Part shown: piece after piece, positions 7,705 through 16,178 of the stretch
Layout: the number at the start of each line of letters is the position of its first letter
How positions within the stretch are numbered: the first letter of the stretch is position 1
NCBI GenBank assembly: GCA_022867625.1
Contig: JALIFM010000006.1
Span: 1 to 64,000, forward strand
Direction of reading: 5' to 3'
Source of the DNA: Lachnospiraceae bacterium NSJ-143
Lineage (GTDB): Bacteria; Bacillota; Clostridia; Lachnospirales; Anaerotignaceae
DNA: 64,000 nucleotides
Notes under the pieces: generated by a model
Database searches by the model: none
Told to the model about the DNA's origin: nothing
The model's input: the letters and a program-made list of their open reading frames with translations, nothing else
Position numbers and translations under genes: made by a program

Positions 7705-9024
7705 TTATTTTCCCCTGCGGTTTATAAGTGATTCCCGAATCCTTTTTTCAACGCCATTTTCAGTAGGCTCATAATACACAGTGCCTATAAGCTCATCTGG
7801 CAGATACTGTTGTTTTACATAGTGCCCCTTGTAGTCATGGGCATACTTATAGCCTGTTCCATGTCCTAAATCCTTAGCTCCGCCATAGTGGCTGTCCTTA
7901 AGGTGATTCGGCACAGATTTAATTTTTTTAGTACGCACATCTTCAAGAGCCTTTTCAATCCCCATATAAGACGCATTGCTTTTAGGTGCACAGGATATAT
8001 ACGTCACAGCCTGTGCCAGTATTATCCGGCTTTCCGGCATACCTATAAAATCAACCGCCTGAGCGGCTGAAACGGCAACCTGAAGCGCATGAGGGTCAGC
8101 GTTTCCCACATCTTCAGATGCACATATTACAATTCTTCTTGCTATAAACTTCGGGTCCTCTCCGGCATAAATCATTTTAGCCAGATAGTACAATGCAGCA
8201 TCAGGGTCTGAACCTCTCATGCTCTTTATAAACGCCGATATTGTGTCATAGTGGTTGTCTCCGTCCTTCTCATAATTAAGAGCACGCTTTTGTATACATT
8301 CCTGTGCCGTATCAATATCAATATTTATAGCTCCTTCTTTATCCTTTGGTGTTGAAAGCACCGCAAGCTCTATGGCGTTGAGAGCTGTTCTGGCGTCTCC
8401 GTTTGCGGTATCGGCTATAAATTTAACAGCCTCATCGGCTATATTTATATTAAAATCACCATACCCTTTTTTCTTATCAGTTACAGCCCGCATAATAAGC
8501 TGTTCTATGTCCTCATTTTTAAGCTGTTCAAGCTCAAAAATAATACTGCGGCTCACAAGGGCTTTATTAACCTCAAAATACGGATTTTCAGTTGTTGCCC
8601 CAATCAGTACAATTGTCCCATCTTCTACATGCGGCAGCAAAGCGTCCTGCTGTGTTTTGTTAAATCTGTGTATCTCATCTATAAACAGAATTGTCTTGCT
8701 CTCTGACATGGCAAGCCTGTCCTTGGCCTCAGCCACGACCTCTTTTATATCCTTTATGCCCGCTGTAGTTGCATTTATCTGTACAAACGAGCGTTTTGTG
8801 GTATTTGCTATAATCCTTGCAAGTGTAGTTTTTCCTGTTCCCGGAGGTCCATAAAATATAACAGAGCTCAGGTTATCTGCCATAATAGCCCTGTAAAGCA
8901 TTTTCCCTTTGCCTACTATATGTTTTTGCCCAACAAAATCGTCCAGAGTCTCCGGCCTCATTCTGGCCGCAAGAGGCGCTGTTTTATTCGCATTCATTTG
9001 TCTTGTATATTCAAATAAATCCAT
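7705..9024 (-). CDS. rarA: Replication-associated recombination protein RarA (MgsA)
   Basis: A AAA+ ATPase of about 439 residues that acts at stalled replication forks. It has Walker A GPPGTGKTT, Walker B FIDEIHRFNK, sensor 1 GATTENPYFE and the C-terminal MgsA tetramerisation domain (KSNASYMGIEKALEDV, HYGGAKDLGHG). The ATG at 9024 is preceded by GGAG at eight bases; the longer TTG frame to 9042 is disfavoured. It lies 14 bases downstream of the HAD phosphatase gene and may share its transcript. Confidence 0.95.
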   Translation of the reverse strand: MDLFEYTRQMNANKTAPLAARMRPETLDDFVGQKHIVGKGKMLYRAIMADNLSSVIFYGPPGTGKTTLARIIANTTKRSFVQINATTAGIKDIKEVVAEAKDRLAMSESKTILFIDEIHRFNKTQQDALLPHVEDGTIVLIGATTENPYFEVNKALVSRSIIFELEQLKNEDIEQLIMRAVTDKKKGYGDFNINIADEAVKFIADTANGDARTALNAIELAVLSTPKDKEGAINIDIDTAQECIQKRALNYEKDGDNHYDTISAFIKSMRGSDPDAALYYLAKMIYAGEDPKFIARRIVICASEDVGNADPHALQVAVSAAQAVDFIGMPESRIILAQAVTYISCAPKSNASYMGIEKALEDVRTKKIKSVPNHLKDSHYGGAKDLGHGTGYKYAHDYKGHYVKQQYLPDELIGTVYYEPTENGVEKRIRESLINRRGK

Positions 9025-9038
9025 AAGCTGTTCTCCAT

Positions 9039-9875
9039 TCAAATTTCAAAGAAATGTCTGCATGCAAAGGCAAAACCGCCTTCGTTATTTCCTTTTGTAA
9101 TAAAGCTGGCGGCATCTTTGACCTTTTGCGGGGAATTTCCCATAGCAACACCAGTTCCGCAAAATTTAAGCATGCCCAAATCGTTAAGGTCATCGCCTAT
9201 TGACACAATATCAGATGGTGAGACACAATATTTCTCACATAAAATACCAATTCCCCTTGATTTATCAATGCCTTTTCTGTTAACAAAAATATATCCGTCC
9301 CACAGATTATTTCTTACATCTATGTCTTCAAAGCCAAGCTTAAGTATTTCCTGCGATACAGATTCGAAATGTTCGCTTCCGCAGGCAATAGTAACCTGAT
9401 AAAAATCCCCTTTAACTCTCTTAAGCTTATCATAAGACGCCAAGTATCTTACCCCGCCAAAATAGCTTTTTAAAATTCCAAAGGGTGAGTGGCTGTTAAA
9501 AAAATCGTATTTCAGCTGTTCCCTGCTGTGGATATGCTTATAATAGCAGTATCCATTTGAGACTTCCGCAAACAGTTTGTGCCTTTTGGCTATTTCTATT
9601 ATTTTTTCAGCCTGTTTATCTGTCATTGATAAATCATATATAGGTGTTTGTTCCTTCTGGTCATAGAGCAGTATTCCATCTATACATATTATTGGCGCAA
9701 CAATCCCCAGCTCTTTTGCCACAGGCTTTGCTTTGGTTATGTTTCTGCCTGTGCAAAGCACAACATGTATGCCCCTGCCAATAAGAGACTGAATTACCGC
9801 TTTATTTTCTTTTGGAATTTTTCCCGTTCCGTCAGTCAATGTACCGTCTATATCTGTAACCAGCATCTTTTTCAT
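9039..9875 (-). CDS. Cof-type HAD phosphatase
   Basis: A 278-residue HAD-superfamily hydrolase of the Cof (IIB cap) subfamily. Motif I is TDIDGTLTDG (nucleophile Asp), motif II CTGRN, and the C-terminal motif IV reads SIGDDLNDLGML. Such enzymes dephosphorylate sugar phosphates, nucleotides or flavin precursors; the substrate cannot be read from sequence. It is the first gene of a pair with rarA. Confidence 0.9.
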   Translation of the reverse strand: MKKMLVTDIDGTLTDGTGKIPKENKAVIQSLIGRGIHVVLCTGRNITKAKPVAKELGIVAPIICIDGILLYDQKEQTPIYDLSMTDKQAEKIIEIAKRHKLFAEVSNGYCYYKHIHSREQLKYDFFNSHSPFGILKSYFGGVRYLASYDKLKRVKGDFYQVTIACGSEHFESVSQEILKLGFEDIDVRNNLWDGYIFVNRKGIDKSRGIGILCEKYCVSPSDIVSIGDDLNDLGMLKFCGTGVAMGNSPQKVKDAASFITKGNNEGGFAFACRHFFEI

Positions 9876-9929
9876 TCTTATACCGTCCTCAAACCCTTGT
9901 CAAGCCGTTTTAAATTATTAATTTTAAAA

Positions 9930-9963
9930 GCGGAGAAGAAGCCTGCCTTCTCCTCTCCTCCGC
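9930..9963 (-). terminator. Terminator after the GH25 lysozyme gene
   Basis: An interrupted stem (GCGGAG...CTCCGC with an inner GAGAAG/CTTCTT helix) followed by TTTT on the minus strand. It lies between the lysozyme gene and the HAD gene. Confidence 0.6.
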
Positions 9964-10026
9964 AGTTTAAAATATTATAACACATCCCGTACAATCATAT
10001 CAAACCGTAAATTTACACACTTTAAA

Positions 10027-10782
10027 TCAGCATTTTACCATCTGCTCTGCCAGCCTTAATATAAGGCTGTCGGAGTATTTATACATACTTAAAAACAGCA
10101 TTGTATTGTCATCAAATCCGCATTTATCCTGAATTACTCTTTTAGCCTCCTGTAATGTTAATCCTTTGTCCAAATTATTCCATCCCCCATCTTTTATTAT
10201 TGCTTTATAATCCCTGTACGAAATATCGCAGTCAGCATATCCGTTTATCCCAGAAACTTTACAGGTATCAGTATACTGCCAAATTCCAACGTTTCCGGTA
10301 TACGTATAACTGTCTGTGCCGTATTCAGCCAGCCATTTATCAAAGCGTTTTAAATCATCACTGTCAAGCAAATTTTCAAGCCAGTATCTATCGGCATACA
10401 GCATAGGATAATACCCCGCATTTTCTACTTCATTGAGAAAGCTAACGGTTATATTGTTTAATAAAGGCCTTGAAAGCCCTGTAAGCCCACGGTATTCCAT
10501 GTCAAGAACAGCCGGATATTCAATATGGCTTTTGCCTATTACATTTATAAAGTGCTTTGCTTCAGCAACAGATTCATCTTCGGAGGACGCCAAACAGTAA
10601 TGGTATGCCCCAGTAGGGATTCCATACTTCTGCGATTCCTCCATATTCCTGTAAAAATATGGGTCAACGTATTCTCTTCCCACTGTGGCCCTTACAATGG
10701 CAAACCTTTGGCCGGATTTATCAACAGTTTCCCAGTCAATTACACCCTGCCAGCTGGAAACATCAATCCCTTTTATTTCCAT
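10027..10782 (-). CDS. GH25 family lysozyme (N-acetylmuramidase)
   Basis: A 251-residue glycoside hydrolase family 25 protein that should cleave the peptidoglycan glycan backbone. Visible family motifs are GIDVSSWQG at the N-terminus, GAYHYC, the catalytic DxE in VLDMEYRG and the C-terminal WQYTDT. The last 50 residues form an extra helical tail of unknown role. No signal peptide or cell-wall-binding repeat is seen, so export by a non-classical route, or a role in lysis or sporulation, is open. It is transcribed alone between two terminators. Confidence 0.9.
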   Translation of the reverse strand: MEIKGIDVSSWQGVIDWETVDKSGQRFAIVRATVGREYVDPYFYRNMEESQKYGIPTGAYHYCLASSEDESVAEAKHFINVIGKSHIEYPAVLDMEYRGLTGLSRPLLNNITVSFLNEVENAGYYPMLYADRYWLENLLDSDDLKRFDKWLAEYGTDSYTYTGNVGIWQYTDTCKVSGINGYADCDISYRDYKAIIKDGGWNNLDKGLTLQEAKRVIQDKCGFDDNTMLFLSMYKYSDSLILRLAEQMVKC

Positions 10783-10860
10783 TTACATCACCTCACTTAT
10801 TATATATATTATTATAATATTCGTCATAATCAGAATTGTTTCTGTTTTTTCAGACAAAAT

Positions 10861-10888
10861 AAAAAGGGATATATAATATCCCTTTTTT
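10861..10888. terminator. Terminator downstream of queA
   Basis: The stem AAAGGGATAT/ATATCCCTTT has T-rich flanks on both strands. In context it ends the queA transcript on the minus strand before the lysozyme gene. Confidence 0.75.
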
Positions 10889-10963
10889 GTACTTCCGGCA
10901 CAAATCATAGTTATTAAATTTGAGCCCAAGCATCAGCTATTTTCAATCCGTCCGCCAGTAATT

Positions 10964-11989
10964 TTATACAATCATCATAGCATCACCAAATGAGAAAAAC
11001 CTGTATCTTTCACTTACCGCTGTTTCATAAGCATTAAGCACATTCTCTTTTCCGGCAAGTGCGGAAACAAGCATTATAAGAGTAGACTCCGGTAAATGGA
11101 AGTTGGTAATAAGGCAGTCTATTGCTTTAAATTTATACCCCGGATATATAAATATTTTAGTCCAGCCGCTGCCTTCATGTATAATTCCGCTTTCATCAGC
11201 TACAGACTCCAGAGTCCTTGTACTTGTTGTACCTACGGCCACTATCTTTCCGCCGTTTTTTCGTGCGTTATTCATTATATCGGCCTGGCTTTTTTCAACT
11301 ACATAATACTCAGAATGCATTTCATGTTCAAGCACATCGTCAACTTTAACCGGCCTGAATGTGCCAAGCCCAACATGAAGCGTTACATGGGCAATCTCCA
11401 CTCCCATTTCTCTTATTTCTTCCAACAGTTCTTCTGTAAAATGCAGACCTGCTGTAGGCGCCGCCGCTGAACCGTCGTTTTTAGCGTACACTGTCTGATA
11501 CCTGTTTTTGTCTTCAAGCTTATGTGTAATATAAGGCGGCAGAGGCATCTCTCCCAATTCATTCAAAACGTTTTCAAAAATGCCGTCAAAATAAAATTTA
11601 ACTATCCTGTTGCCGCCCTCTATAATATCTGTTATCTCACACTCAAGCTTTCCACCGCCAAAAACAATCCTGTCTCCTATTTTGGCTTTCTTTCCCGGGT
11701 ATGTAAGGACCTCCCATGAGTCAATACCCTTTCTGGTAAGCAGCAGTACTTCTACCCTTGCTCCGGTATTTTTTCTTTCCCCTATTAATCTTGCAGGAAG
11801 CACCCTTGTATCGTTTATAACAAGGCAGTCTCCTCTTTTAAGGTAGCATTTTACGTCTCTGAATGCCCTGTGCTCTATAGAGCCGGTATGTTTATCAAGC
11901 ACCATAAGCCTTGATGAGGCTCTATCTTTGAGAGGTTCCTGAGCAATAAGCTCCTCCGGCAGAAAATAATTAAAATCAGATGTCTTCAT
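10964..11989 (-). CDS. queA: tRNA preQ1(34) S-adenosylmethionine ribosyltransferase-isomerase QueA
   Basis: About 341 residues. It makes epoxyqueuosine by transferring the ribosyl part of SAM to preQ1 in the anticodon of GUN-decoding tRNAs. Recognisable segments are [15 protein letters not shown] at the start, [25 protein letters not shown] and the C-terminal [18 protein letters not shown]. The ATG at 11989 fits the family; a TTG six codons upstream is also open and neither has a strong ribosome binding site. No tgt or queuosine operon partner is adjacent. Confidence 0.95.
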   Translation of the reverse strand: MKTSDFNYFLPEELIAQEPLKDRASSRLMVLDKHTGSIEHRAFRDVKCYLKRGDCLVINDTRVLPARLIGERKNTGARVEVLLLTRKGIDSWEVLTYPGKKAKIGDRIVFGGGKLECEITDIIEGGNRIVKFYFDGIFENVLNELGEMPLPPYITHKLEDKNRYQTVYAKNDGSAAAPTAGLHFTEELLEEIREMGVEIAHVTLHVGLGTFRPVKVDDVLEHEMHSEYYVVEKSQADIMNNARKNGGKIVAVGTTSTRTLESVADESGIIHEGSGWTKIFIYPGYKFKAIDCLITNFHLPESTLIMLVSALAGKENVLNAYETAVSERYRFFSFGDAMMIV

Positions 11990-12034
11990 TTTTCGTATAC
12001 CCGCTTTCAAAATATCTTATCTCAATACAAAAAT

Positions 12035-12055
12035 AAAACCGGCTTCTCCGGTTTT
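12035..12055 (-). terminator. Intrinsic hairpin in the queA 5' leader
   Basis: The stem AAAACCGG/CCGGTTTT with a five-base loop has a T-rich tail on the minus strand (ATTTTTG). No minus-strand gene ends here. It lies between a candidate extended -10 promoter (TGGTAGAAT near 12088) and queA, so it may be a leader attenuator. Confidence 0.5.
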
Positions 12056-12161
12056 TAAGCAGTTTTGCACTCAAATCATTCTTTTTTATTTATTCTACCA
12101 TACCATTAATTTTTTGGAAACCGGTAAATAAAAAAAGATTGGCATAAAATTTAAAATGTTG

Positions 12162-12190
12162 TTGTTAATACCATAAAAATATTATAGAAT
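12162..12190 (+). promoter_or_regulatory. Sigma-A promoter of proS
   Basis: -35 TTGTTA (12162-12167), a 17-base spacer and -10 TAGAAT (12185-12190), about 38 bases before the proS start. No T-box motif is seen in the short leader. Confidence 0.7.
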
Positions 12191-12228
12191 ATGTATTTAG
12201 TAATATAATTAGAGAGGAGATAAATACA

Positions 12229-13665
12229 ATGGCAAATGATAAAAAAATGGTTGCCGCCATTACAGATATGGAAAAGGATTTTCCACAGTGGTATACAGAT
12301 GTTGTAAAAAAAGCCGAGCTGACTGATTACTCAAGCGTAAAAGGCTGCATGATTATAAAGCCTTATGGTTTTGCGATTTGGGAGCTTATTCAAAGGCAGC
12401 TTGACGATAGATTTAAAGAGACAGGGCACGAGAATGTATACATGCCTATGTTTATACCGGAAAGCCTTCTCCAGAAAGAAAAGGACCATGTTGAGGGCTT
12501 TGCGCCTGAGGTTGCGTGGGTAACACAGGGAGGAGATAATGTCCTACAGGAAAGGCTTGTTGTTCGGCCTACTTCTGAAACCCTTTTCTGCGACCATTAT
12601 CACAACATTATACAATCCTACAGAGATTTGCCAAAACTCTATAATCAGTGGTGTTCAGTTGTAAGATGGGAAAAGACAACAAGACCTTTCCTTCGCACTA
12701 CTGAATTTTTATGGCAGGAAGGCCACACAGCTCACGCTACAGCTGAAGAGTCCGCAGAGGAAACAATAAAAATGCTTAATGTTTACGCAGATTTCTGTGA
12801 AGACGTACTTGCAATACCTGTAATAAAAGGTGAAAAAACAGCAAAAGAGCGTTTTGCCGGAGCTAAAAACACATACACAATAGAAAGCCTTATGCACGAC
12901 GGAAAGGCTCTCCAGTCCGGAACAAGCCACAACTTTGATGATATTTTCGCTAAATCTTTTGATATACAGTATACTGATAAAGATAACCAGTTGCAGTATG
13001 TACATCAGACATCTTGGGGCTTATCTACACGTCTTATGGGAGCTATTATAATGGTTCACGGAGATAACAACGGACTTGTGCTCCCTCCTCGTATTGCTCC
13101 TACCCAGGTTATAGTTATACCTATAGCAATGCAGAAGGAAGGCGTTATTGAAAAAGCTCAGGAAATTACAGACAGGCTTAAAAAATCCTTTAGGGTTAAA
13201 AACGACCTTACGGATAAATCCCCTGGCTGGAAGTTCAGTGAATACGAGATGAAAGGCGTTCCTGTAAGATTAGAAATTGGTCCAAAGGATATTGAGAAAA
13301 ACCAGTGTGTACTTGTAAGAAGGGATACAGGAGAAAAGACAATAGCTTCTCTTGACAATATTGAGGAAACTATTGCCCTGTTGCTTGATGATGTTCAGGC
13401 CAACCTTTACAAAAAGGCTCTCGACAACCGAAACAGCAAAACCTATTCTGCTAAAAACATGGACGAGTTTCAGGATATACTTAACTCACATCAGGGCTTT
13501 ATTAAAGCTATGTGGTGCGGCGACCGTGCCTGTGAAGATAAGATTAAAGACCTTACAGCGGCTACCTCAAGATGTATTCCTTTTGAACAGGAGGAAATAT
13601 CAGATACCTGCGTATGCTGTGGCAAAAAGGCAAAGAACATGGTTATCTGGGGACGCGCATATTAA
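12229..13665 (+). CDS. proS: Prolyl-tRNA synthetase, archaeal/eukaryotic type
   Basis: A 478-residue class II aminoacyl-tRNA synthetase that charges tRNA-Pro. It lacks the INS editing domain of the usual bacterial enzyme and carries the C-terminal zinc-like domain ([19 protein letters not shown]) ending in Tyr, which marks the archaeal/eukaryotic-like form found in many Clostridia. Motif 2 is seen as [21 protein letters not shown] stands nine bases before the ATG. It is a single-gene unit with its own promoter and a strong terminator. Confidence 0.96.
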   Translation: MANDKKMVAAITDMEKDFPQWYTDVVKKAELTDYSSVKGCMIIKPYGFAIWELIQRQLDDRFKETGHENVYMPMFIPESLLQKEKDHVEGFAPEVAWVTQGGDNVLQERLVVRPTSETLFCDHYHNIIQSYRDLPKLYNQWCSVVRWEKTTRPFLRTTEFLWQEGHTAHATAEESAEETIKMLNVYADFCEDVLAIPVIKGEKTAKERFAGAKNTYTIESLMHDGKALQSGTSHNFDDIFAKSFDIQYTDKDNQLQYVHQTSWGLSTRLMGAIIMVHGDNNGLVLPPRIAPTQVIVIPIAMQKEGVIEKAQEITDRLKKSFRVKNDLTDKSPGWKFSEYEMKGVPVRLEIGPKDIEKNQCVLVRRDTGEKTIASLDNIEETIALLLDDVQANLYKKALDNRNSKTYSAKNMDEFQDILNSHQGFIKAMWCGDRACEDKIKDLTAATSRCIPFEQEEISDTCVCCGKKAKNMVIWGRAY

Positions 13666-13677
13666 AACCTGCAAAAT

Positions 13678-13710
13678 AAAAATCAGGCAATTGAGCCTGA
13701 TTTTTATTTT
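13678..13710 (+). terminator. Terminator of proS
   Basis: The stem AAAAATCAGGC/GCCTGATTTTT with a six-base loop and a T-rich tail, 13 bases after proS. Confidence 0.9.
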
Positions 13711-13765
13711 TATTTATTTAAAACAGAAGCTGACAAACGGCAATTTTGTAAGACAACTGTAACTT

Positions 13766-13793
13766 AAAAAGGCATATGTGTAAAACATATGCC
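13766..13793 (-). terminator. Terminator of the chromate transporter genes
   Basis: The stem GGCATATG/CATATGCC is followed by five T on the minus strand, downstream of the second chrA gene. Confidence 0.8.
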
Positions 13794-13821
13794 CTGTAAA
13801 ATGCAATAATATTTGAATATT

Positions 13822-14394
13822 CTAAATTACGCCCAAAACAAACCTGCACGCCACTTCCATGCCTCCGCACAATACCATAACCTTTACCGGGTCAAGCTTA
13901 AATTTTCTCAGCATTACCATAGCCGCCACAAAATAGACAAAAGCCCTTACCTGAAAATTAGACTCACCAAAGGCTATACTTCCATTTAAAAAGAATGCCG
14001 GCAGAAGTATTGAAATTCCAGCAGTGGCTATCATAGCTACTACAGCCGGCCTTAAAGACTCAAGTATTCCCTGCATCACAGTTATATCTTTATATTTTGT
14101 GTATATATAAGCTAAAGTGGTAACAAAAATGCATGACGGGAATATGCACCCTAACGTAGCCGCTGCTGCCCCGGGTATTCCGGCTATTTGATTGCCCACA
14201 AATGTAGCTGAATTTATCGCAATAGGCCCAGGTGTCATCTGTGATATAGTAATCAAGTCGGTAAAATCAGACATAGTAAGCCACCCATATTTGTCAATTA
14301 CCTGTTCCTGAATAAGAGGTATAGCCGCATATCCCCCGCCAAAGCTGAATGCACCAATCTGCAAGAAAGCCAAAAACAGTTTTATATATATCAT
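13822..14394 (-). CDS. chrA: Chromate transporter half-protein (CHR family), second gene
   Basis: A 190-residue membrane protein of the short-chain CHR family. It begins with the FSFGGGYAAIPLIQEQ signature and has the ITISQMTPGPIAINSATFVG motif. Short CHR proteins work as pairs with opposite topology to export chromate or a related oxyanion. Its start overlaps the stop of the partner gene by four bases. The natural substrate in an anaerobe may not be chromate. Confidence 0.9.
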   Translation of the reverse strand: MIYIKLFLAFLQIGAFSFGGGYAAIPLIQEQVIDKYGWLTMSDFTDLITISQMTPGPIAINSATFVGNQIAGIPGAAAATLGCIFPSCIFVTTLAYIYTKYKDITVMQGILESLRPAVVAMIATAGISILLPAFFLNGSIAFGESNFQVRAFVYFVAAMVMLRKFKLDPVKVMVLCGGMEVACRFVLGVI

Positions 14395-14957
14395 ACCGAT
14401 TTCCTCCTGCCGCGCTCATTTAGTACAGTCCGTACAGCACCAATTACTATAATTACAAGAATTATAAACACTACATTAACTCCAAAGCAGTAGTTGGCTA
14501 TAAACGATAAAACCATAACGGCTATAAGAAAAATATCTCTGGTTTTGGCAATACTGCTTCCCATATCATACACAACCGAAATAATAACAGCACCAATGCC
14601 TGATTTCATTCCCTGAAGCATTGACTGTATAATAAAATTCTCTTTAAAAGCGGCGTAAAAAAATGAAACAAGTGTTAATATTATAAACGGCGGCAAAACA
14701 GCACCCAGTATTGAAAATATAACACCCCAAAGCCCTGCAAGCTTATAACCAACTACTATAGCTCCGTTAACGGCGATAGGCCCCGGTGCCGATTGGGCTA
14801 TCGCTACCAAATCCAGCATCTCTTCCTCACTAATCCACTTTAGCTCATCCACAAACTTGTTTTTCATAAGCGTTACAATTACATATCCACCGCCAAATGT
14901 GAATGCGCTGAGATAAAATGTAGAAAAAAACAATTTTTTTAATATAGTTTTATCCAT
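14391..14957 (-). CDS. chrA: Chromate transporter half-protein (CHR family), first gene
   Basis: A 188-residue short-chain CHR protein with TFGGGYVIVTLMKNKF and AIAQSAPGPIAVNGAIVVG motifs, paralogous to its neighbour. It is the first gene of the two-gene unit and is divergent from a LysR regulator, which probably controls it. Confidence 0.9.
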   Translation of the reverse strand: MDKTILKKLFFSTFYLSAFTFGGGYVIVTLMKNKFVDELKWISEEEMLDLVAIAQSAPGPIAVNGAIVVGYKLAGLWGVIFSILGAVLPPFIILTLVSFFYAAFKENFIIQSMLQGMKSGIGAVIISVVYDMGSSIAKTRDIFLIAVMVLSFIANYCFGVNVVFIILVIIVIGAVRTVLNERGRRKSV

Positions 14958-15080
14958 ACCAAACTACTCCCCATATAAGAATTTAAATATTAAGCCTTAC
15001 AGCTGATAAACCTATTATATTTTCTGTTAACAAATAACGAATTTGTCTTTAATATTAATTTTATATAATAAATATATCAC

Positions 15081-15115
15081 TTGACTTTCAATAATAAAAA
15101 TACTATATTTTTATT
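15081..15115 (+). promoter_or_regulatory. lysR promoter overlapped by a 23-bp dyad
   Basis: -35 TTGACT (15081-15086), a 17-base spacer and -10 TATATT (15104-15109). A perfect inverted repeat (arms AATAAAAATA/TATTTTTATT with a three-base centre, 15093-15115) covers the -10. The layout suits an autoregulating LysR-type operator shared with the divergent chrA pair. Confidence 0.6.
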
Positions 15116-15154
15116 AAAACAATAGTTTTTTAGCTATGATATGAGGTGTGATAA

Positions 15155-16078
15155 TTGACTGTTCGCCATATGCAAATCTTTCTTACAGTCTGCGAATGCG
15201 GAAACAATATAACAAAAGCCGCTGAAAAGCTTTTTATAACACAGCCTTCGGTTACTTTGGCAATCAAAGAAATAGAAAAGCATTACGGCATTCTTCTCTT
15301 CGACAGGATATCAAGAAGGCTGTACTTAACCGAGGCCGGAAACCAGTTGAGAGAATATGCTTTAAGGATTACATCTCTTTTTGATGATATGGAAAAGAGC
15401 CTGCGCAACTGGAATTTATCCGGAACAATACGTGTTGGCGCCAGCATTACTATAGGCTCACAATTTATGCCATATTATGTTCAGGAGTTTTCAAAGACGC
15501 ATAACAGCGCTGACATTCGCGTTATAATCGGTCCATCATACCAGATTGAAAAAAAACTTCTTAAAAACGAGCTGGATATAGCGTTGGTTGAAACCCCCAC
15601 CCATGAGGACAATCTTATTGCTCAGCCCTATATGGAGGACTCCCTTGCAGTAATTGCTCCGGCTAAGTCTCCTTTTTACTCCGGTCAGGTTCTTTCCAAA
15701 AACGAATTTATAAAGCAGCATTTTCTGCTCAGGGAACCGGAAAGCGGAGTGCGTGAGGTTTTTGACCGTGTAATGAGAAAAGAGGACATTAATATCACCC
15801 CAATATGGGAAGGCATGAGTACTATGGCTCTTGTTAATGCGGTTATCAACGGAATAGGTATTTCAGTTGTACCTAAGCGTATGATATACGGGCCTCTTAA
15901 AAGAGGCCTGATTCATGTAATTTCTGTTGAGAATATAGACTTTAACCGGTATTTTTATATTGTCCACCACAAGGACAAGCTTTTGACAGCTATGCTTAAA
16001 GACTTTGTAAACCTGTGTAAAACTTATCAGATGCCATCGCAAATTCACGACAACGCTGATTTGTTATGTCATGAATAA
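15155..16078 (+). CDS. LysR-type transcriptional regulator
   Basis: A 307-residue regulator with an N-terminal winged helix-turn-helix (NITKAAEKLFITQPSVTLAI, residues about 16-35) and a C-terminal periplasmic-binding-like effector domain (about 90-290). The start is a TTG preceded by GAGGTG at a normal spacing. It is divergent from the chromate transporter pair and is its likely regulator. The effector is unknown. Confidence 0.9.
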   Translation: MTVRHMQIFLTVCECGNNITKAAEKLFITQPSVTLAIKEIEKHYGILLFDRISRRLYLTEAGNQLREYALRITSLFDDMEKSLRNWNLSGTIRVGASITIGSQFMPYYVQEFSKTHNSADIRVIIGPSYQIEKKLLKNELDIALVETPTHEDNLIAQPYMEDSLAVIAPAKSPFYSGQVLSKNEFIKQHFLLREPESGVREVFDRVMRKEDINITPIWEGMSTMALVNAVINGIGISVVPKRMIYGPLKRGLIHVISVENIDFNRYFYIVHHKDKLLTAMLKDFVNLCKTYQMPSQIHDNADLLCHE

Positions 16079-16122
16079 ACAGTATTTTTAGATATGACCT
16101 TATTGCTTATTACAAAACAGTT

Positions 16123-16152
16123 TTGGGGAACAGCTGTACAGCTGTTCCCCAA
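16123..16152. terminator. Convergent terminator, 30-base perfect palindrome
   Basis: A loopless palindrome with arms TTGGGGAACAGCTGT/ACAGCTGTTCCCCAA, placed between the ends of two convergent genes. T-rich flanks exist on both strands but are not long, so termination efficiency is uncertain. Confidence 0.65.
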
Positions 16153-16178
16153 CTAAATTAAGTTTATAAGTTTTCCTG

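Noticed and set aside
8372-8854. Plus-strand open frame of 160 residues opposite rarA
   Set aside because: Ser-rich antisense shadow of a clearly conserved AAA+ gene.
12191-12228. T-box leader for proS
   Set aside because: The leader after the promoter is only about 30 bases and has no T-box sequence.
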